Part shown: one piece after another, positions 9,570 to 18,923 of the stretch
Layout: each line of letters begins with the position of its first letter
Position numbering within the stretch: position 1 is the stretch's first letter
Assembly (NCBI GenBank): GCA_041686955.1
Contig: JAWLCV010000006.1
Coordinates: 20,917 to 84,916 of the forward strand
Origin: UBA7803 sp041686955
Lineage (GTDB): Bacteria > Pseudomonadota > Gammaproteobacteria > Pseudomonadales > Azotimanducaceae
DNA: 64,000 nt
Direction: 5' to 3'
Position numbers and translations under genes: made by a program
The notes under the pieces: generated by a model
Told to the model about the DNA's origin: nothing
The model's input: only the letters and a program-made list of their open reading frames with translations
Databases searched by the model: none

Positions 9570-10010
9570 ATGTCCCTGATGAACATCTTCGACATCGCGG
9601 GCAGCGCCATGACGGCGCAGAACCTGCGGCTCAACACCACGGCCAGCAATCTGGCCAACGCCGACAGCGTCTCCAGCAACCGTGACGAGACGTATCGGGC
9701 CCGGCATCCGGTCTTCGCCGCGAAGCTGCAGGAGGCGGGGGCGTTCGGCGAACCGGCGGCGGGCTCGCCGGAAGACGCAAGTGCCGGCGTGATGATTCAG
9801 GGGATCGTGGAGAGCGACGCGCCTCTGCAGATGCGTTATCAGCCCCATCACCCGATGGCGGACGAGAACGGCTACGTGGCGTACCCCAACGTCGACGTGG
9901 TGGAAGAGATGGCTGACATGATGTCGGCCAGTCGCTCGTTTCAGCTCAACGTGCAGATGCTCAATACGGTGAAATCCATGGCCGAGCGCCTGCTCACCAT
10001 GGGCCAGTAG
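9570..10010 (+). CDS. flgC: Flagellar proximal rod protein FlgC
   Basis: The 146-residue product begins MSLMNIFDIAGSAMTAQ and contains the rod signature TTASNLANADSVSS and the C-terminal coiled-coil half (NVDVVEEMADMMSASRSFQ). It is co-translated with flgB. FlgC is a structural proximal rod subunit. The size is normal for the family. Confidence 0.96.
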   Translation: MSLMNIFDIAGSAMTAQNLRLNTTASNLANADSVSSNRDETYRARHPVFAAKLQEAGAFGEPAAGSPEDASAGVMIQGIVESDAPLQMRYQPHHPMADENGYVAYPNVDVVEEMADMMSASRSFQLNVQMLNTVKSMAERLLTMGQ

Positions 10011-10041
10011 CCGGGCATCTACGGACACAGCGGGAAGACTC

Positions 10042-10698
10042 ATGGAAATCGGTGGAATACGCGCGGCGTCGGATCTCGTGGAGCGGACCGGCGCCGGGAC
10101 CGGCAACGAGGAGCTCGGCAAGAACCAGTTCCTCGAGCTGATGATCGCCCAGTTCAACAACCAGGATCCGTTGGACCCGGCCAAGAACGAGGACTTCATT
10201 GCCCAGCTCGCCCAGTTCTCGAGCCTGGAGGGAATTCAGAACCTGAACGCCACGGTGGAGTCCATGGCGGCCGCCATGCGCTCCAGCACGACCCTGCAGG
10301 CAGCCAGCCTGGTCGGGCGCTCGGTGCTGGCGCCGGCCCCGCGGGCCATGATGGAGGGCCAGGGACTCGGCGGCAACATCGTCAATCCCCACGAGAACAG
10401 CGAGGTGGTGGTGGAGATCACGGGCCCCGGCGGCGCCCTGGTTCGGCGAATGTCGCTCGGGCCGCAGCCGGAAGGCGATGTGCGATTTCTTTGGGATGGC
10501 CAGGACGAGGCCGGTGCGCAGCAGCCCGCGGGCTCCTACGGGGTGAATGCGTACGCCGTCACGGAGGACGGCCCCATCGAGCTCGAGGTGGAGTTGCCGG
10601 AGCGGGTGGCCAGCGTGTCCATCGAGGACGGCGAGACCCTGTTGAATCTGACGGGCGGAGCGACCGTGGCCCTGTCGGATGTCAGAGAACTGCAATAA
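10042..10698 (+). CDS. flgD: Hook capping/scaffold protein FlgD
   Basis: The 218-residue protein has the FlgD N-terminal motif GKNQFLELMIAQFNNQDPLD and the following QLAQFSSLEGIQNLN, then a FlgD Tudor/Ig-like C-terminal region (VRFLWDGQDEAG). FlgD is exported and caps the growing hook while FlgE polymerises. It directly precedes flgE and is in the same operon. Confidence 0.96.
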   Translation: MEIGGIRAASDLVERTGAGTGNEELGKNQFLELMIAQFNNQDPLDPAKNEDFIAQLAQFSSLEGIQNLNATVESMAAAMRSSTTLQAASLVGRSVLAPAPRAMMEGQGLGGNIVNPHENSEVVVEITGPGGALVRRMSLGPQPEGDVRFLWDGQDEAGAQQPAGSYGVNAYAVTEDGPIELEVELPERVASVSIEDGETLLNLTGGATVALSDVRELQ

Positions 10699-10725
10699 CG
10701 AATTCGGGAAGGGAGTAGACCACTC

Positions 10726-13700
10726 ATGACTTTCAATACCGCCCTGAGCGGCCTGGCCGCGGCCTCTGCGGATCTCCGCGTGACCGGCAACAACATCGCC
10801 AATGCCAGCACAGTGGGGTTCAAGGCCTCCCGGGCTCAGTTCGCGGACGTGTACGCGTCCACGCTACTCGGCTCCGGCACAAATCAGATCGGCAGCGGCG
10901 TCAAGCTCGCCAACGTCGCCCAGCAGTTCGATCAGGGAACCATCTCGTTCACCAACAACGCGCTGGATCTGGCCATCGACGGCAGCGGGTTCTTCGTGCT
11001 GAGCGATCAGGGCGAGCGGGCCTACACCCGGGCCGGGATGTTCGGAGTGGACGATCAGGGCTACATCACCAACGCCGACGGCGCCCGGGTGCAGGGTTTC
11101 ACCGCCAACGCGGCGGGTACCCTGAGCGGAATCCTCGGTGATCTTCGGCTGCAGACCAGCAATCTCGCCCCTGCGCGCACCACCCTGGTGGAAGCGACTC
11201 TCAACCTCGATGCCCGGGAGGACGTGCTGTCCCGAATCGGCACCACCATCGGGGCGGAGGGCAGCGCCGTCGGCGCGGCCCAGGGCGGCATCGCCCGGCC
11301 CACCGCGTCGGTGCTGGAAACTTCCGGCGCACCGGTACCCTTCGACTACAGCGTCGACGAAGCCTCCAGCATCACCGGCTCCAACGTCATAACGCCGTTC
11401 GACTTCAGCGTCGACGATCCGTCGGCGGTCACCGGGTTCAACCTCATTCAGGGCTTCGATTTCGGCATGGTCACCCCGTCGAGCCTCACCGGCTCGGCTA
11501 CGCCTCTGGCGTTCAATTTCGCTGACAGGCCATCGGCCATTACCGGCACCAGTGCCTGGTCCGCCCATGACTTCAGCGGCGCCAACAGCGCGAGCTTCGA
11601 CGTGAGCATCAGCGGCTCCCTGGTGGACGGCACCCGAACCGTGACCCTGAACGCGAACTATGCGGACCTGGGCGGTTTGATCACGGACATCAACGGCCAG
11701 CTCGCCGGCATCGGCGTGACGGCGCGCATCGCCCCGGGCACCACGGACCGCCTGCAGTTCGTCGCCAGCACGCCGGGGGAGGCGTCCCAGATCACGGTGG
11801 ACAGCTTCGCCGTAAACGGGGCCACGACCCTGGCGGATCTCCAGACCAGCCTGAGCGGCGTAACCGAGGGCACCCAGAGTATTCGCAGCTCCTTCGACGT
11901 CACCGTGTCCGGCACCTCGGGAGATGGTACGGCCACCATCACCCTGACCAACAACATCAGCAACCTGCCGGCCCTGATCGCCGACATCGAGGACCAGCTC
12001 GGTGCCAGCGGCCTGGCCGTCTCCGTGCGGGAGGACGCCAACTACCCGGGCCGGCTGCAGTTCTACGCCACCGAGGACGGAGTGGCCTCCACCATCACCG
12101 TCGGCAACTACCGGACCACGGACGCCGGGGTGAGCGTGAGCAACATCGCCGGGGTGCTGCGCCTGAGCGACGGCGCCAGCAATCCGGTGCCCGGCCCCGG
12201 TGCGGTAGGCGTGACCGGGTCGGATACCCGGGCCTCCTTCGACGTCGGCATCACGGGCGGCTCCGGACCGGGAGGCAACGCCAGCACCACGGTGATCCTC
12301 GATCGGTCCATCGCCGATGGCGACATCGACACCCTGGTCTCGCTGATCAACGATCAGCTCGAGTCCGTGCCCCTGCCCGGCATCGACGTGCGCGCGGAGG
12401 AGGACCCTGCCAACCCCGGACGGATTCGCTTCGCCGCCACCGTGGCCGGTGAGGCGTCCACGGTGACGGTGGACAACTTCGTCACCTCCGGCATCGCCGG
12501 CGACGTAGTGGCAACAGCGGCCGACATCCAGGGCGTGCTCGGCGGCATTGCCGAGGGCACCAGCGATTCCGGCGGCACCAACACCAGCGCTTCGTTCCAG
12601 GTCTCCCTGACCGGTGCCAGCCGCCCCGGCGAGAACCAGACGGTCACCGTCACCCTGGACAGCAACATCGCCACCCTGCAGGACCTCATCGACGACATCC
12701 GCGACGATCTGGTGAGCAGCGGCATCGGCGTGGACGTGCGGGAGGACCCGAACCAGTTCGGCCGCCTGCAGTTCTATGCCACCAGCAGCGGCGAAGCGTC
12801 GGTGATCCAGATCGACCCCAACGACAACGCCATCTTCGGCAATGGCGTCGCGCAGAGCAACGTGCAGGCCGTGCTGGGGGGAATATCCCTGGGGCAGGCC
12901 GGCAGCGCGGGCTCGAGCAACGTGCTGCCGAATCCGTTCGGCGGCGGCGGTGCCAGCGGCCAGACCGGGAATCTCACCGCAGCGACCTTCGACCTGACGT
13001 TGCGCGGTGCCAGCGCCAACAACGGCACGGTCACCATCGTGCTCGACTCCGACATTCAGAGCCTGGACGACCTGGTCGCCGACATCCGTGACGATCTGGC
13101 GCCCTCGGGCATCGGCGTGGACGTGCGCGAAGACCCGAACAACCCCGGACGCCTGCAGTTCTATGCCACCCGTCCGGGCGAAGCGTCCGACATCATCATC
13201 AGCAACCTGGACGCCTCCAACATCGGGGTGAGCCAGACGGATCTGGCCAATACCCTGAATCTGGCCACCGGCGTCACCGTGCGCGGGATCGCCTCGGTGA
13301 GCAACGGCTACGAGGCGCAGAGCGTCGACGTGGTTCAGCCGGACGGGACGGTGCAGACGGTGACCACGGAGCCGGGCGCCAGTGCTGCGGAAATCGCGGG
13401 GCTGTTCAGCTCCTCCACGGTGCCCGGGGTCTCGGCTTCGGCGAGCACCACGGCGACCATTCCCGCCGACGGTTTTCAGAATACGAGCGGCAACCTCGCC
13501 CTGGCGGTGAACGGGGTTGCGGTGACCGGCTCCACGCTGGAAGAGCTGGCCACCGCCATCAACACCACCGCGGGGCTCGGCACCGTCAGTGCGGAAATCG
13601 ACGAGAGCGGCAACCTGGTAGTGTCCGACCAGGTCGGTAACGATCTGACCTTCGAGATCCGGGATGGTATCAATGGCGATTCCGTGGACATTCACGGGAT

Positions 13701-14712
13701 CCAGGCGGCGCCCGTGACTCTCACCATGGCGGGCACCGGGGCTGCAGCGGTGGGCGGCCAGGTGGAGTTCACCCTGGAGGAGGGCGTGACTTTCGCCAAC
13801 GCGCTGCCGGCCGGCAGCAACCTGTTCGGGCCGCTGAACCAGGACGCCTTCGAGCCGTTCGAGTTGAACACGTTCGATCCGCGCAACCAGGACACCTACA
13901 ACGCCGCCACCTCGGCCACCATCTTCGACAGCCTGGGCAACCCCCACGTCATGAGCATGTACTTCGTGAAGGAGCGGTACGAGCCGGGGGTGCCGGGTGC
14001 GGAGGAGAATCGCTGGACCATGCACGTGCTCATCGACGGGCGCGACGTGGGGGATCCGGATCCCAACCTGCCGGCGCCGCAGAACACCGAGCCCACCCGG
14101 GCGTCGTTCGATGTGCGCTTCAATCCGGACGGCAGTCTGGACGCCGCAGGCACCGATCCCATCCTGATCTCCAACTGGGTGCCCATGGACGAAGACGGCA
14201 GTCCCAACGGGGCGGAGGGGCCGCTGAATCAACTGCTCGGCGGCTCCCTGCCGGTGGCCGATCCGCCGGTGAGCTCGAACTTCGAGATCCGGCTGGGTGA
14301 GACGACCCAGTTCGGCACCGGATTCGCGCTGAACAGCATCGACCAGAACGGCTTCACCTCAGGAGAGTTGTCGGGACTCGCCATCAACGAGGCGGGACTG
14401 GTGGAGGCCCGCTTCACCAACGGCCAGACCCAAACCCTGGGGCAGATCGCGCTGGCCGACTTCCCCAACGTTCAGGGTCTGAAGGCCGCGGGCAACACCA
14501 GCTGGGTCGAGACCAGTGATTCCGGCGAGCCCGTGATCGCAGCCGCGGCTTCCGGCTCGCTGGGGGCGATCACCTCGGGTGCTCTGGAGGACTCCAACGT
14601 GGAACTGTCGGAGCAGCTCGTGCAGCTTCTCATCGCCCAGCGGAATTTCCAGGCCAACGCCAGGACGATCTCGACCAGCGACGAGATCACCCAGACGATC
14701 ATCAACCTGTAA
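10726..14712 (+). CDS. flgE: Giant flagellar hook protein FlgE with internal repeats
   Basis: At 1328 residues this is about three times the usual FlgE (roughly 400). The N-terminus (TALSGLAAASADLRVTGNNI) and C-terminus (VELSEQLVQLLIAQRNFQAN, ending in DEITQTIINL) are standard D0/D1 axial-protein sequence, and the middle holds FlgE D1/D2 signatures (ATIFDSLGNPHVMSMYFVK). The extra mass is an insertion: about five short repeats of roughly 18 residues with the core PFDFSVDDPSAVTG (about residues 204-287), then five long repeats of 99-131 residues (about 289-858). The gene is a single uninterrupted frame preceded by flgD and followed six bases later by flgF. The insertion probably decorates the hook surface; FlgE elsewhere tolerates insertions in D2. 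Confidence 0.95.
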   Translation: MTFNTALSGLAAASADLRVTGNNIANASTVGFKASRAQFADVYASTLLGSGTNQIGSGVKLANVAQQFDQGTISFTNNALDLAIDGSGFFVLSDQGERAYTRAGMFGVDDQGYITNADGARVQGFTANAAGTLSGILGDLRLQTSNLAPARTTLVEATLNLDAREDVLSRIGTTIGAEGSAVGAAQGGIARPTASVLETSGAPVPFDYSVDEASSITGSNVITPFDFSVDDPSAVTGFNLIQGFDFGMVTPSSLTGSATPLAFNFADRPSAITGTSAWSAHDFSGANSASFDVSISGSLVDGTRTVTLNANYADLGGLITDINGQLAGIGVTARIAPGTTDRLQFVASTPGEASQITVDSFAVNGATTLADLQTSLSGVTEGTQSIRSSFDVTVSGTSGDGTATITLTNNISNLPALIADIEDQLGASGLAVSVREDANYPGRLQFYATEDGVASTITVGNYRTTDAGVSVSNIAGVLRLSDGASNPVPGPGAVGVTGSDTRASFDVGITGGSGPGGNASTTVILDRSIADGDIDTLVSLINDQLESVPLPGIDVRAEEDPANPGRIRFAATVAGEASTVTVDNFVTSGIAGDVVATAADIQGVLGGIAEGTSDSGGTNTSASFQVSLTGASRPGENQTVTVTLDSNIATLQDLIDDIRDDLVSSGIGVDVREDPNQFGRLQFYATSSGEASVIQIDPNDNAIFGNGVAQSNVQAVLGGISLGQAGSAGSSNVLPNPFGGGGASGQTGNLTAATFDLTLRGASANNGTVTIVLDSDIQSLDDLVADIRDDLAPSGIGVDVREDPNNPGRLQFYATRPGEASDIIISNLDASNIGVSQTDLANTLNLATGVTVRGIASVSNGYEAQSVDVVQPDGTVQTVTTEPGASAAEIAGLFSSSTVPGVSASASTTATIPADGFQNTSGNLALAVNGVAVTGSTLEELATAINTTAGLGTVSAEIDESGNLVVSDQVGNDLTFEIRDGINGDSVDIHGIQAAPVTLTMAGTGAAAVGGQVEFTLEEGVTFANALPAGSNLFGPLNQDAFEPFELNTFDPRNQDTYNAATSATIFDSLGNPHVMSMYFVKERYEPGVPGAEENRWTMHVLIDGRDVGDPDPNLPAPQNTEPTRASFDVRFNPDGSLDAAGTDPILISNWVPMDEDGSPNGAEGPLNQLLGGSLPVADPPVSSNFEIRLGETTQFGTGFALNSIDQNGFTSGELSGLAINEAGLVEARFTNGQTQTLGQIALADFPNVQGLKAAGNTSWVETSDSGEPVIAAAASGSLGAITSGALEDSNVELSEQLVQLLIAQRNFQANARTISTSDEITQTIINL
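11590..13300 (+). repeat. Five tandem ~300-390-bp repeats within flgE
   Basis: Copies start at 11590, 11887, 12232, 12589 and 12982. Each begins with an (A/S)(S/T)FDV-type beta strand and contains a core like GIGVDVREDPNNPGRLQFYA followed by GEAS. Copies 4 and 5 share long stretches of near-identical DNA (for example GGCATCGGCGTGGACGTGCG), indicating recent duplication, while copies 1-3 are more diverged. Confidence 0.88.
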
Positions 14713-14717
14713 GCGCC

Positions 14718-15458
14718 ATGGACAACGTTCTCTACCTATCCATGTCGGCGGCCAGGGAGATCATGCAGGCCCAGGCCGTGCATGCCAACAACCTGGCCAA
14801 CGCGGGCACCGGCGGCTTCAAGGCCGACCTGGCTCAGGCCCGGGCCATGCACGTGTACGGCGAAGGACTGCCTGGACGGGTGTACGCCGCCACGGAGAGT
14901 CCAGCCACGGACATGTCGCCGGGCAGTCTCGACCGTACCGGGCGCAACCTGGACGTGGCCATCGACGGCGACGGCTGGCTGGCGGTCCAACGCCCGGACG
15001 GCAGCGAGGCCTACACCCGCTACGGCAGCCTGGAGGTGGATGCCGCCGGACTGCTGCGAACCAGCCGGGGCGATCTGGTGCTGGGCGACGGGGGCCCCGT
15101 TGCGCTGCCTCCCTTCGAGACCGTGCTGATCGGCGGTGACGGCACCGTCACGGTTCAACCCCAGGGCCAGGACACGAGCAACCTGGTGCAGATCGATCAG
15201 CTCAAGCTCGTCCGCCCGGCGCCCGGGGCCCTGGTCAAAGGGCCCGACGGCCTGTTCGCGCGTGCCGATGGGCTCCCGGAGCCGGCCGCTGCCGGGGTGA
15301 GCGTGGTGTCCGGCACGGTGGAGAACAGTAACGTCAACGTGGTCAACGAGATGACCGAGATTCTCGCCCTGGCGCGGGAATTCGAGATTCAGCTTCGCAT
15401 GATGCAATCCGCGGAACAGAACGACGAGGCGGCGGCCGAGCTGGTCCGCCTCGGTTGA
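14718..15458 (+). CDS. flgF: Flagellar proximal rod protein FlgF
   Basis: The 246-residue protein has axial-family signatures (VHANNLANAGTGGFKADLAQ; RNLDVAIDGDGWLAVQ; VENSNVNVVNEMTEILALAR). It begins six bases after flgE and is followed by its paralogue flgG, the usual order. Length is typical for FlgF. The glycine-to-alanine variation in the NNLANA segment is within family range. Confidence 0.95.
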   Translation: MDNVLYLSMSAAREIMQAQAVHANNLANAGTGGFKADLAQARAMHVYGEGLPGRVYAATESPATDMSPGSLDRTGRNLDVAIDGDGWLAVQRPDGSEAYTRYGSLEVDAAGLLRTSRGDLVLGDGGPVALPPFETVLIGGDGTVTVQPQGQDTSNLVQIDQLKLVRPAPGALVKGPDGLFARADGLPEPAAAGVSVVSGTVENSNVNVVNEMTEILALAREFEIQLRMMQSAEQNDEAAAELVRLG

Positions 15459-15479
15459 GACGCATAGGAGAAATACGAC

Positions 15480-16265
15480 ATGATGTCAGCACTCTGGGTG
15501 AGCAAGACCGGCCTCGCGGCGCAGGACACGGCGCTGCGTGCCATATCCAACAACCTGGCCAACGTGAGCACGGTGGGGTACAAGCGCGACCGGGCGGTGT
15601 TTCGCGATCTGCTGTACCAGATTCAGGAGCAGCCGGGGGGCCTGTCTTCCCAGGACACGACCCTGCCTTCGGGGCTGCAGCTCGGCACCGGGGTGGAGAT
15701 CGGAGCCACCCAGAAGGTCTTCACCAAGGGGGACCTGCAAGCCACCGATCAACCGCTGGACCTGGCCATCGACGGCCGCGGGTTCTTCCAGGTGGCCATG
15801 CCGGACGGCTCCCTGACCTACACCCGGGATGGCCAGTTCCAGCTCAGTGAGGAAGGGGAAATCGTCACTGCCGAGGGATATCGCCTGGAGCCGGCGGTGA
15901 ACATCCCCGCCGACGCGCAATCCATCACCATTGCCGCCGACGGCACCGTCACGGTGATGCTGCCCGGTGACAACGGGGTTTCCCAGGTCGGCGACATCCA
16001 GCTCGCGGATTTCATCAACCCGGCCGGACTCCAGGCCATCGGCGGCAACCTGTTCCGGGAGACCCCGGCCAGCGGTGCGCCGCTGACCGGTACCCCGGGC
16101 AACAACGGCTTGGGCGGGCTGCTGCAGGGCAACCTGGAGAATTCCAACGTGAACGTGGTGGAGGAGATGGTGAACATGGTCTCCACCCAGCGCGCCTACG
16201 AGATGAACAGCCGCGTCGTGTCCACGGCGGACCAGATGCTGCAGTTCGTGACCCAGAACCTGTAA
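15480..16265 (+). CDS. flgG: Flagellar distal rod protein FlgG
   Basis: The 261-residue protein begins MMSALWVSKTGLAAQDTALR and has the highly conserved SNNLANVSTVGYKRDRAVF, DLAIDGRGFFQV and NVNVVEEMVNMVSTQRAYEM motifs. FlgG forms the distal rod that crosses the P and L rings. Position between flgF and flgH is canonical. Confidence 0.97.
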   Translation: MMSALWVSKTGLAAQDTALRAISNNLANVSTVGYKRDRAVFRDLLYQIQEQPGGLSSQDTTLPSGLQLGTGVEIGATQKVFTKGDLQATDQPLDLAIDGRGFFQVAMPDGSLTYTRDGQFQLSEEGEIVTAEGYRLEPAVNIPADAQSITIAADGTVTVMLPGDNGVSQVGDIQLADFINPAGLQAIGGNLFRETPASGAPLTGTPGNNGLGGLLQGNLENSNVNVVEEMVNMVSTQRAYEMNSRVVSTADQMLQFVTQNL

Positions 16266-16274
16266 GGAGGGGGA

Positions 16275-16934
16275 ATGCGGTCGTTCATCACCTTCACCAT
16301 GCTCGCGGTTGCCCTGGCGGGCTGCGTCAGCCAGGAGCCGGTACGGCCGGAGCCGAGCTACCGGCCTACCTATCCAGCGCCTGCCGCCGCCCGGCAGATC
16401 GACTCCGCGAGCCTGTACCAGACGGGCAAGCACGAGTTCCTGTTCGCGGACCATCGTGCCGACCAGATCGGCGACATCGTCACCATCCGTCTGGAGGAGC
16501 AGACCAGCTCCCGCAAGTCCGCGGAAACCAACTACCGCAAGTCGACGGACCAGAACATGGGCGAGCCCACGTTGTTCGGCTCCATGGTGGACGATCTGGT
16601 GAACCAGTTCGACAGCGAAAGCGACTTCGCGGGCGAGGCCGAGAGTGACCAGAGCAACAGCCTGCGCGGCACCATCAGTGCCGTGGTGGCGGACGTGCTG
16701 CCCAACGGGCTTCTCGTGGTTCAGGGCGAGAAGTGGCTGAACCTGAACCGCGGCGAAGAGTACGTGCGGGTGAGCGGCCTGGTCCGCCCGGAAGACATCG
16801 ACGGTTTCAACACAGTCTCCTCCTTGCGTCTGGCCGATGCCCGGATCGCCTACAGCGGCACCGGAGCCTTCGCGGACACGAACCGGGCCGGCTGGCTCAG
16901 CCGGTTCTTCCTCAGCCCGATGATGCCGTTCTGA
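16275..16934 (+). CDS. flgH: L-ring lipoprotein FlgH
   Basis: The 219-residue product has a lipoprotein signal peptide with the lipobox VALAGC. The family core is present (RADQIGDIVTIRLEEQTSS; LPNGLLVVQGEKWLNLNRGE; VRVSGLVRPEDI). FlgH builds the outer-membrane L ring. A strong Shine-Dalgarno (GGAGGGGG) lies just before the ATG. Its stop overlaps the start of flgI. Confidence 0.97.
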   Translation: MRSFITFTMLAVALAGCVSQEPVRPEPSYRPTYPAPAAARQIDSASLYQTGKHEFLFADHRADQIGDIVTIRLEEQTSSRKSAETNYRKSTDQNMGEPTLFGSMVDDLVNQFDSESDFAGEAESDQSNSLRGTISAVVADVLPNGLLVVQGEKWLNLNRGEEYVRVSGLVRPEDIDGFNTVSSLRLADARIAYSGTGAFADTNRAGWLSRFFLSPMMPF

Positions 16935-18040
16935 TGATGAGCAGAAAACTTCTCGTACTCTCGATGGTGCTGGCTCTCGCTGTCACCCCGGCCCACGCCC
17001 AGCGTCTGAAGGACCTGGCCGTGGTGGATGGCGTGCGGGCGAATCAGCTCGTGGGTTACGGACTCGTGGTGGGCCTGGACGGCAGCGGCGACCAGACCAC
17101 CCAGACGCCGTTCACGGTGCAGGCGTTCAACAACATGTTGCGCCAGTTCGGGATTCAGCTACCTCCGGGGCAGAACATTCAGCTCAAGAACGTGGCGGCC
17201 GTATCGGTGAACGCCGAGCTGCCGGCGTTCGCCAAGCCGGGCCAGACCCTGGACGTGACCGTGTCGTCCATCGGCAACGCCAAGAGCCTTCGGGGCGGCA
17301 CCTTGCTGGTGACGCCGCTGAAGGGTCTGGACGGCCAGGTATACGCCGTGGCCCAGGGCAACCTGGTGGTGGGGGGATTCGGCGTGGAGGGCCGGGACGG
17401 CTCGTCGGTGACGGTGAATGTGCCGAGCGTCGGCCGGATCCCCAGCGGCGCGCTGGTGGAGCGGCCTTCCCCCAACCGTTTCGCCAGTACCCCGGAGCTG
17501 ATGTTTCACCTGCACCGCAGCGACTTCACCACCGCGCAGCGGGTGATCGAACGCATCAACGACACCTTCGGGCCCGATGTGGCCCGGGCAGTGGACGGCG
17601 GCTCCATCGCGGTGCGCGCGCCGGCCGAGCCGACTCAGAAGGTGAGTTTCCTCGCCGTGCTGGAAAACCTCGAGGTGGAGGCTTCACCGGCGGCGGCCCG
17701 CGTGATCATCAACTCGCGCACCGGCACCATCGTCATCGGCGAGGAGGTCGAGGTGGCCCCGGCCGCGGTGACCCACGGCAGCCTGAGCGTGACCATCTCC
17801 GAGAACCCGGCGGTGAGTCAGCCCAATGCGTTTTCCCGCGGCCAGACCGTGGTGGTGCCGCAGTCGGACGTGGAAGTCGAGCAGCAGGGCAACCGGATGT
17901 TCTACTTCGCGCCCGGAGTCGCGCTCCAGGACATCGTCAACGCCGTCAACGAGGTGGGCGCCGCGCCCGGCGACCTGATGGCTATACTGGAAGCATTGAA
18001 GCAATCCGGCGCTCTGCGCGCGGAGCTGGTGGTGATCTGA
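16934..18040 (+). CDS. flgI: P-ring protein FlgI
   Basis: The 368-residue periplasmic protein has a signal peptide (VLALAVTPAHA) and family motifs (LKDLAVVDGVRANQLVGYGL; VVGLDGSGDQT; LRQFGI; VVVPQSDVEVEQ). FlgI polymerises into the P ring with help from FlgA. Two in-frame ATGs (16934 and 16937) are possible starts, the first overlapping the flgH stop. The next gene starts directly after its stop. Confidence 0.97.
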   Translation: MMSRKLLVLSMVLALAVTPAHAQRLKDLAVVDGVRANQLVGYGLVVGLDGSGDQTTQTPFTVQAFNNMLRQFGIQLPPGQNIQLKNVAAVSVNAELPAFAKPGQTLDVTVSSIGNAKSLRGGTLLVTPLKGLDGQVYAVAQGNLVVGGFGVEGRDGSSVTVNVPSVGRIPSGALVERPSPNRFASTPELMFHLHRSDFTTAQRVIERINDTFGPDVARAVDGGSIAVRAPAEPTQKVSFLAVLENLEVEASPAAARVIINSRTGTIVIGEEVEVAPAAVTHGSLSVTISENPAVSQPNAFSRGQTVVVPQSDVEVEQQGNRMFYFAPGVALQDIVNAVNEVGAAPGDLMAILEALKQSGALRAELVVI

Positions 18041-18913
18041 GTGAATCCTCTCGCGGCAACCCGGGGCCCGGCCGACGTGCCGGGCATCGCCTACAGCGAC
18101 ATCAAGTCGCTCCAGGGCATCGGCTCGGACGACGCCGGCATCCGGGCGGCCGCACAGCAGTTCGAGTCGCTGTTCATCGGCATGATGCTGAAGGGCATGC
18201 GCGAGGCCAACGCAGCGTTCGCCGAGAACAGCCCGCTGTCCAGTCCCGAGCTCACCATGCACCAGGAGATGCTCGACCAGCAGTGGGCGATCCACATGGC
18301 CGAGAGCGGCGGCATCGGACTTGCGCCCATCATCGAAGCTCAGCTGCGCGGCGAGCGCGCGCCTGCGGCAACGGATGCGCCGGCATCGGGTCCGGAGGCC
18401 CGGCCCGCGTTGACCGCTCGGGCGCTCGGTTTCAAGGCCCCGGAATTCGCCGACCGGCAGGCGTTCGTCGCCCGGCTGCTGCCCGAGCTGCGCCAGGCGC
18501 TGGAGGGCCTGCCCCTGAAGCCGGAACAGGTGCTGGCGCAGAGCGCGCTGGAGACCGGCTGGGGACAACGGGTGATCCACGGGCCCGAGGGCGAGAGCAG
18601 CCACAACCTGTTCGGTATCAAGAGCGACCATCGCTGGCACGGTGACAGCGTCGAGGTCCGTACCCTGGAGTTCGTGGATGGCCGCCCCCAGGCGCGCGCG
18701 GAGCGATTCCGAAGCTATCCCGACGTGGCCGCCGCGGTGCGCGACTACGTGAGCTTCCTGCGAGCGGATCCGCGTTACAGCGAGGTGCTCGAGGCCGGGG
18801 ATACGGAATCCTTCGCCAGCGCCATGCAGCGCTCGGGTTACGCCACCGACCCGGACTACGGCCGGAAGATCACCGCGGTGATCGGCTCCCTGCGCCCGTT
18901 GATCGGGGTGTGA
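18041..18913 (+). CDS. flgJ: Rod cap and peptidoglycan hydrolase FlgJ
   Basis: The 290-residue protein has two domains. The N-terminal rod-scaffold domain (AAQQFESLFIGMMLKGMREA) is followed by a C-terminal glucosaminidase/muramidase domain of the GH73 type (VLAQSALETGWGQRV with the catalytic-type Glu, then SSHNLFGIKSDHRW and YPDVAAAVRDYVSFL). The dual architecture is typical of beta- and gammaproteobacteria. It is exported into the periplasm, caps the rod and opens the peptidoglycan. It starts with GTG immediately after the flgI stop. Confidence 0.95.
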   Translation: MNPLAATRGPADVPGIAYSDIKSLQGIGSDDAGIRAAAQQFESLFIGMMLKGMREANAAFAENSPLSSPELTMHQEMLDQQWAIHMAESGGIGLAPIIEAQLRGERAPAATDAPASGPEARPALTARALGFKAPEFADRQAFVARLLPELRQALEGLPLKPEQVLAQSALETGWGQRVIHGPEGESSHNLFGIKSDHRWHGDSVEVRTLEFVDGRPQARAERFRSYPDVAAAVRDYVSFLRADPRYSEVLEAGDTESFASAMQRSGYATDPDYGRKITAVIGSLRPLIGV

Positions 18914-18923
18914 CGAGGCATCC

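Noticed and set aside
10864..14232. A 1122-codon open frame on the minus strand antisense to flgE
   Set aside because: It is a shadow of the repetitive GC-rich flgE gene; the translation has no recognisable domain, and flgE itself has clear axial-protein ends.
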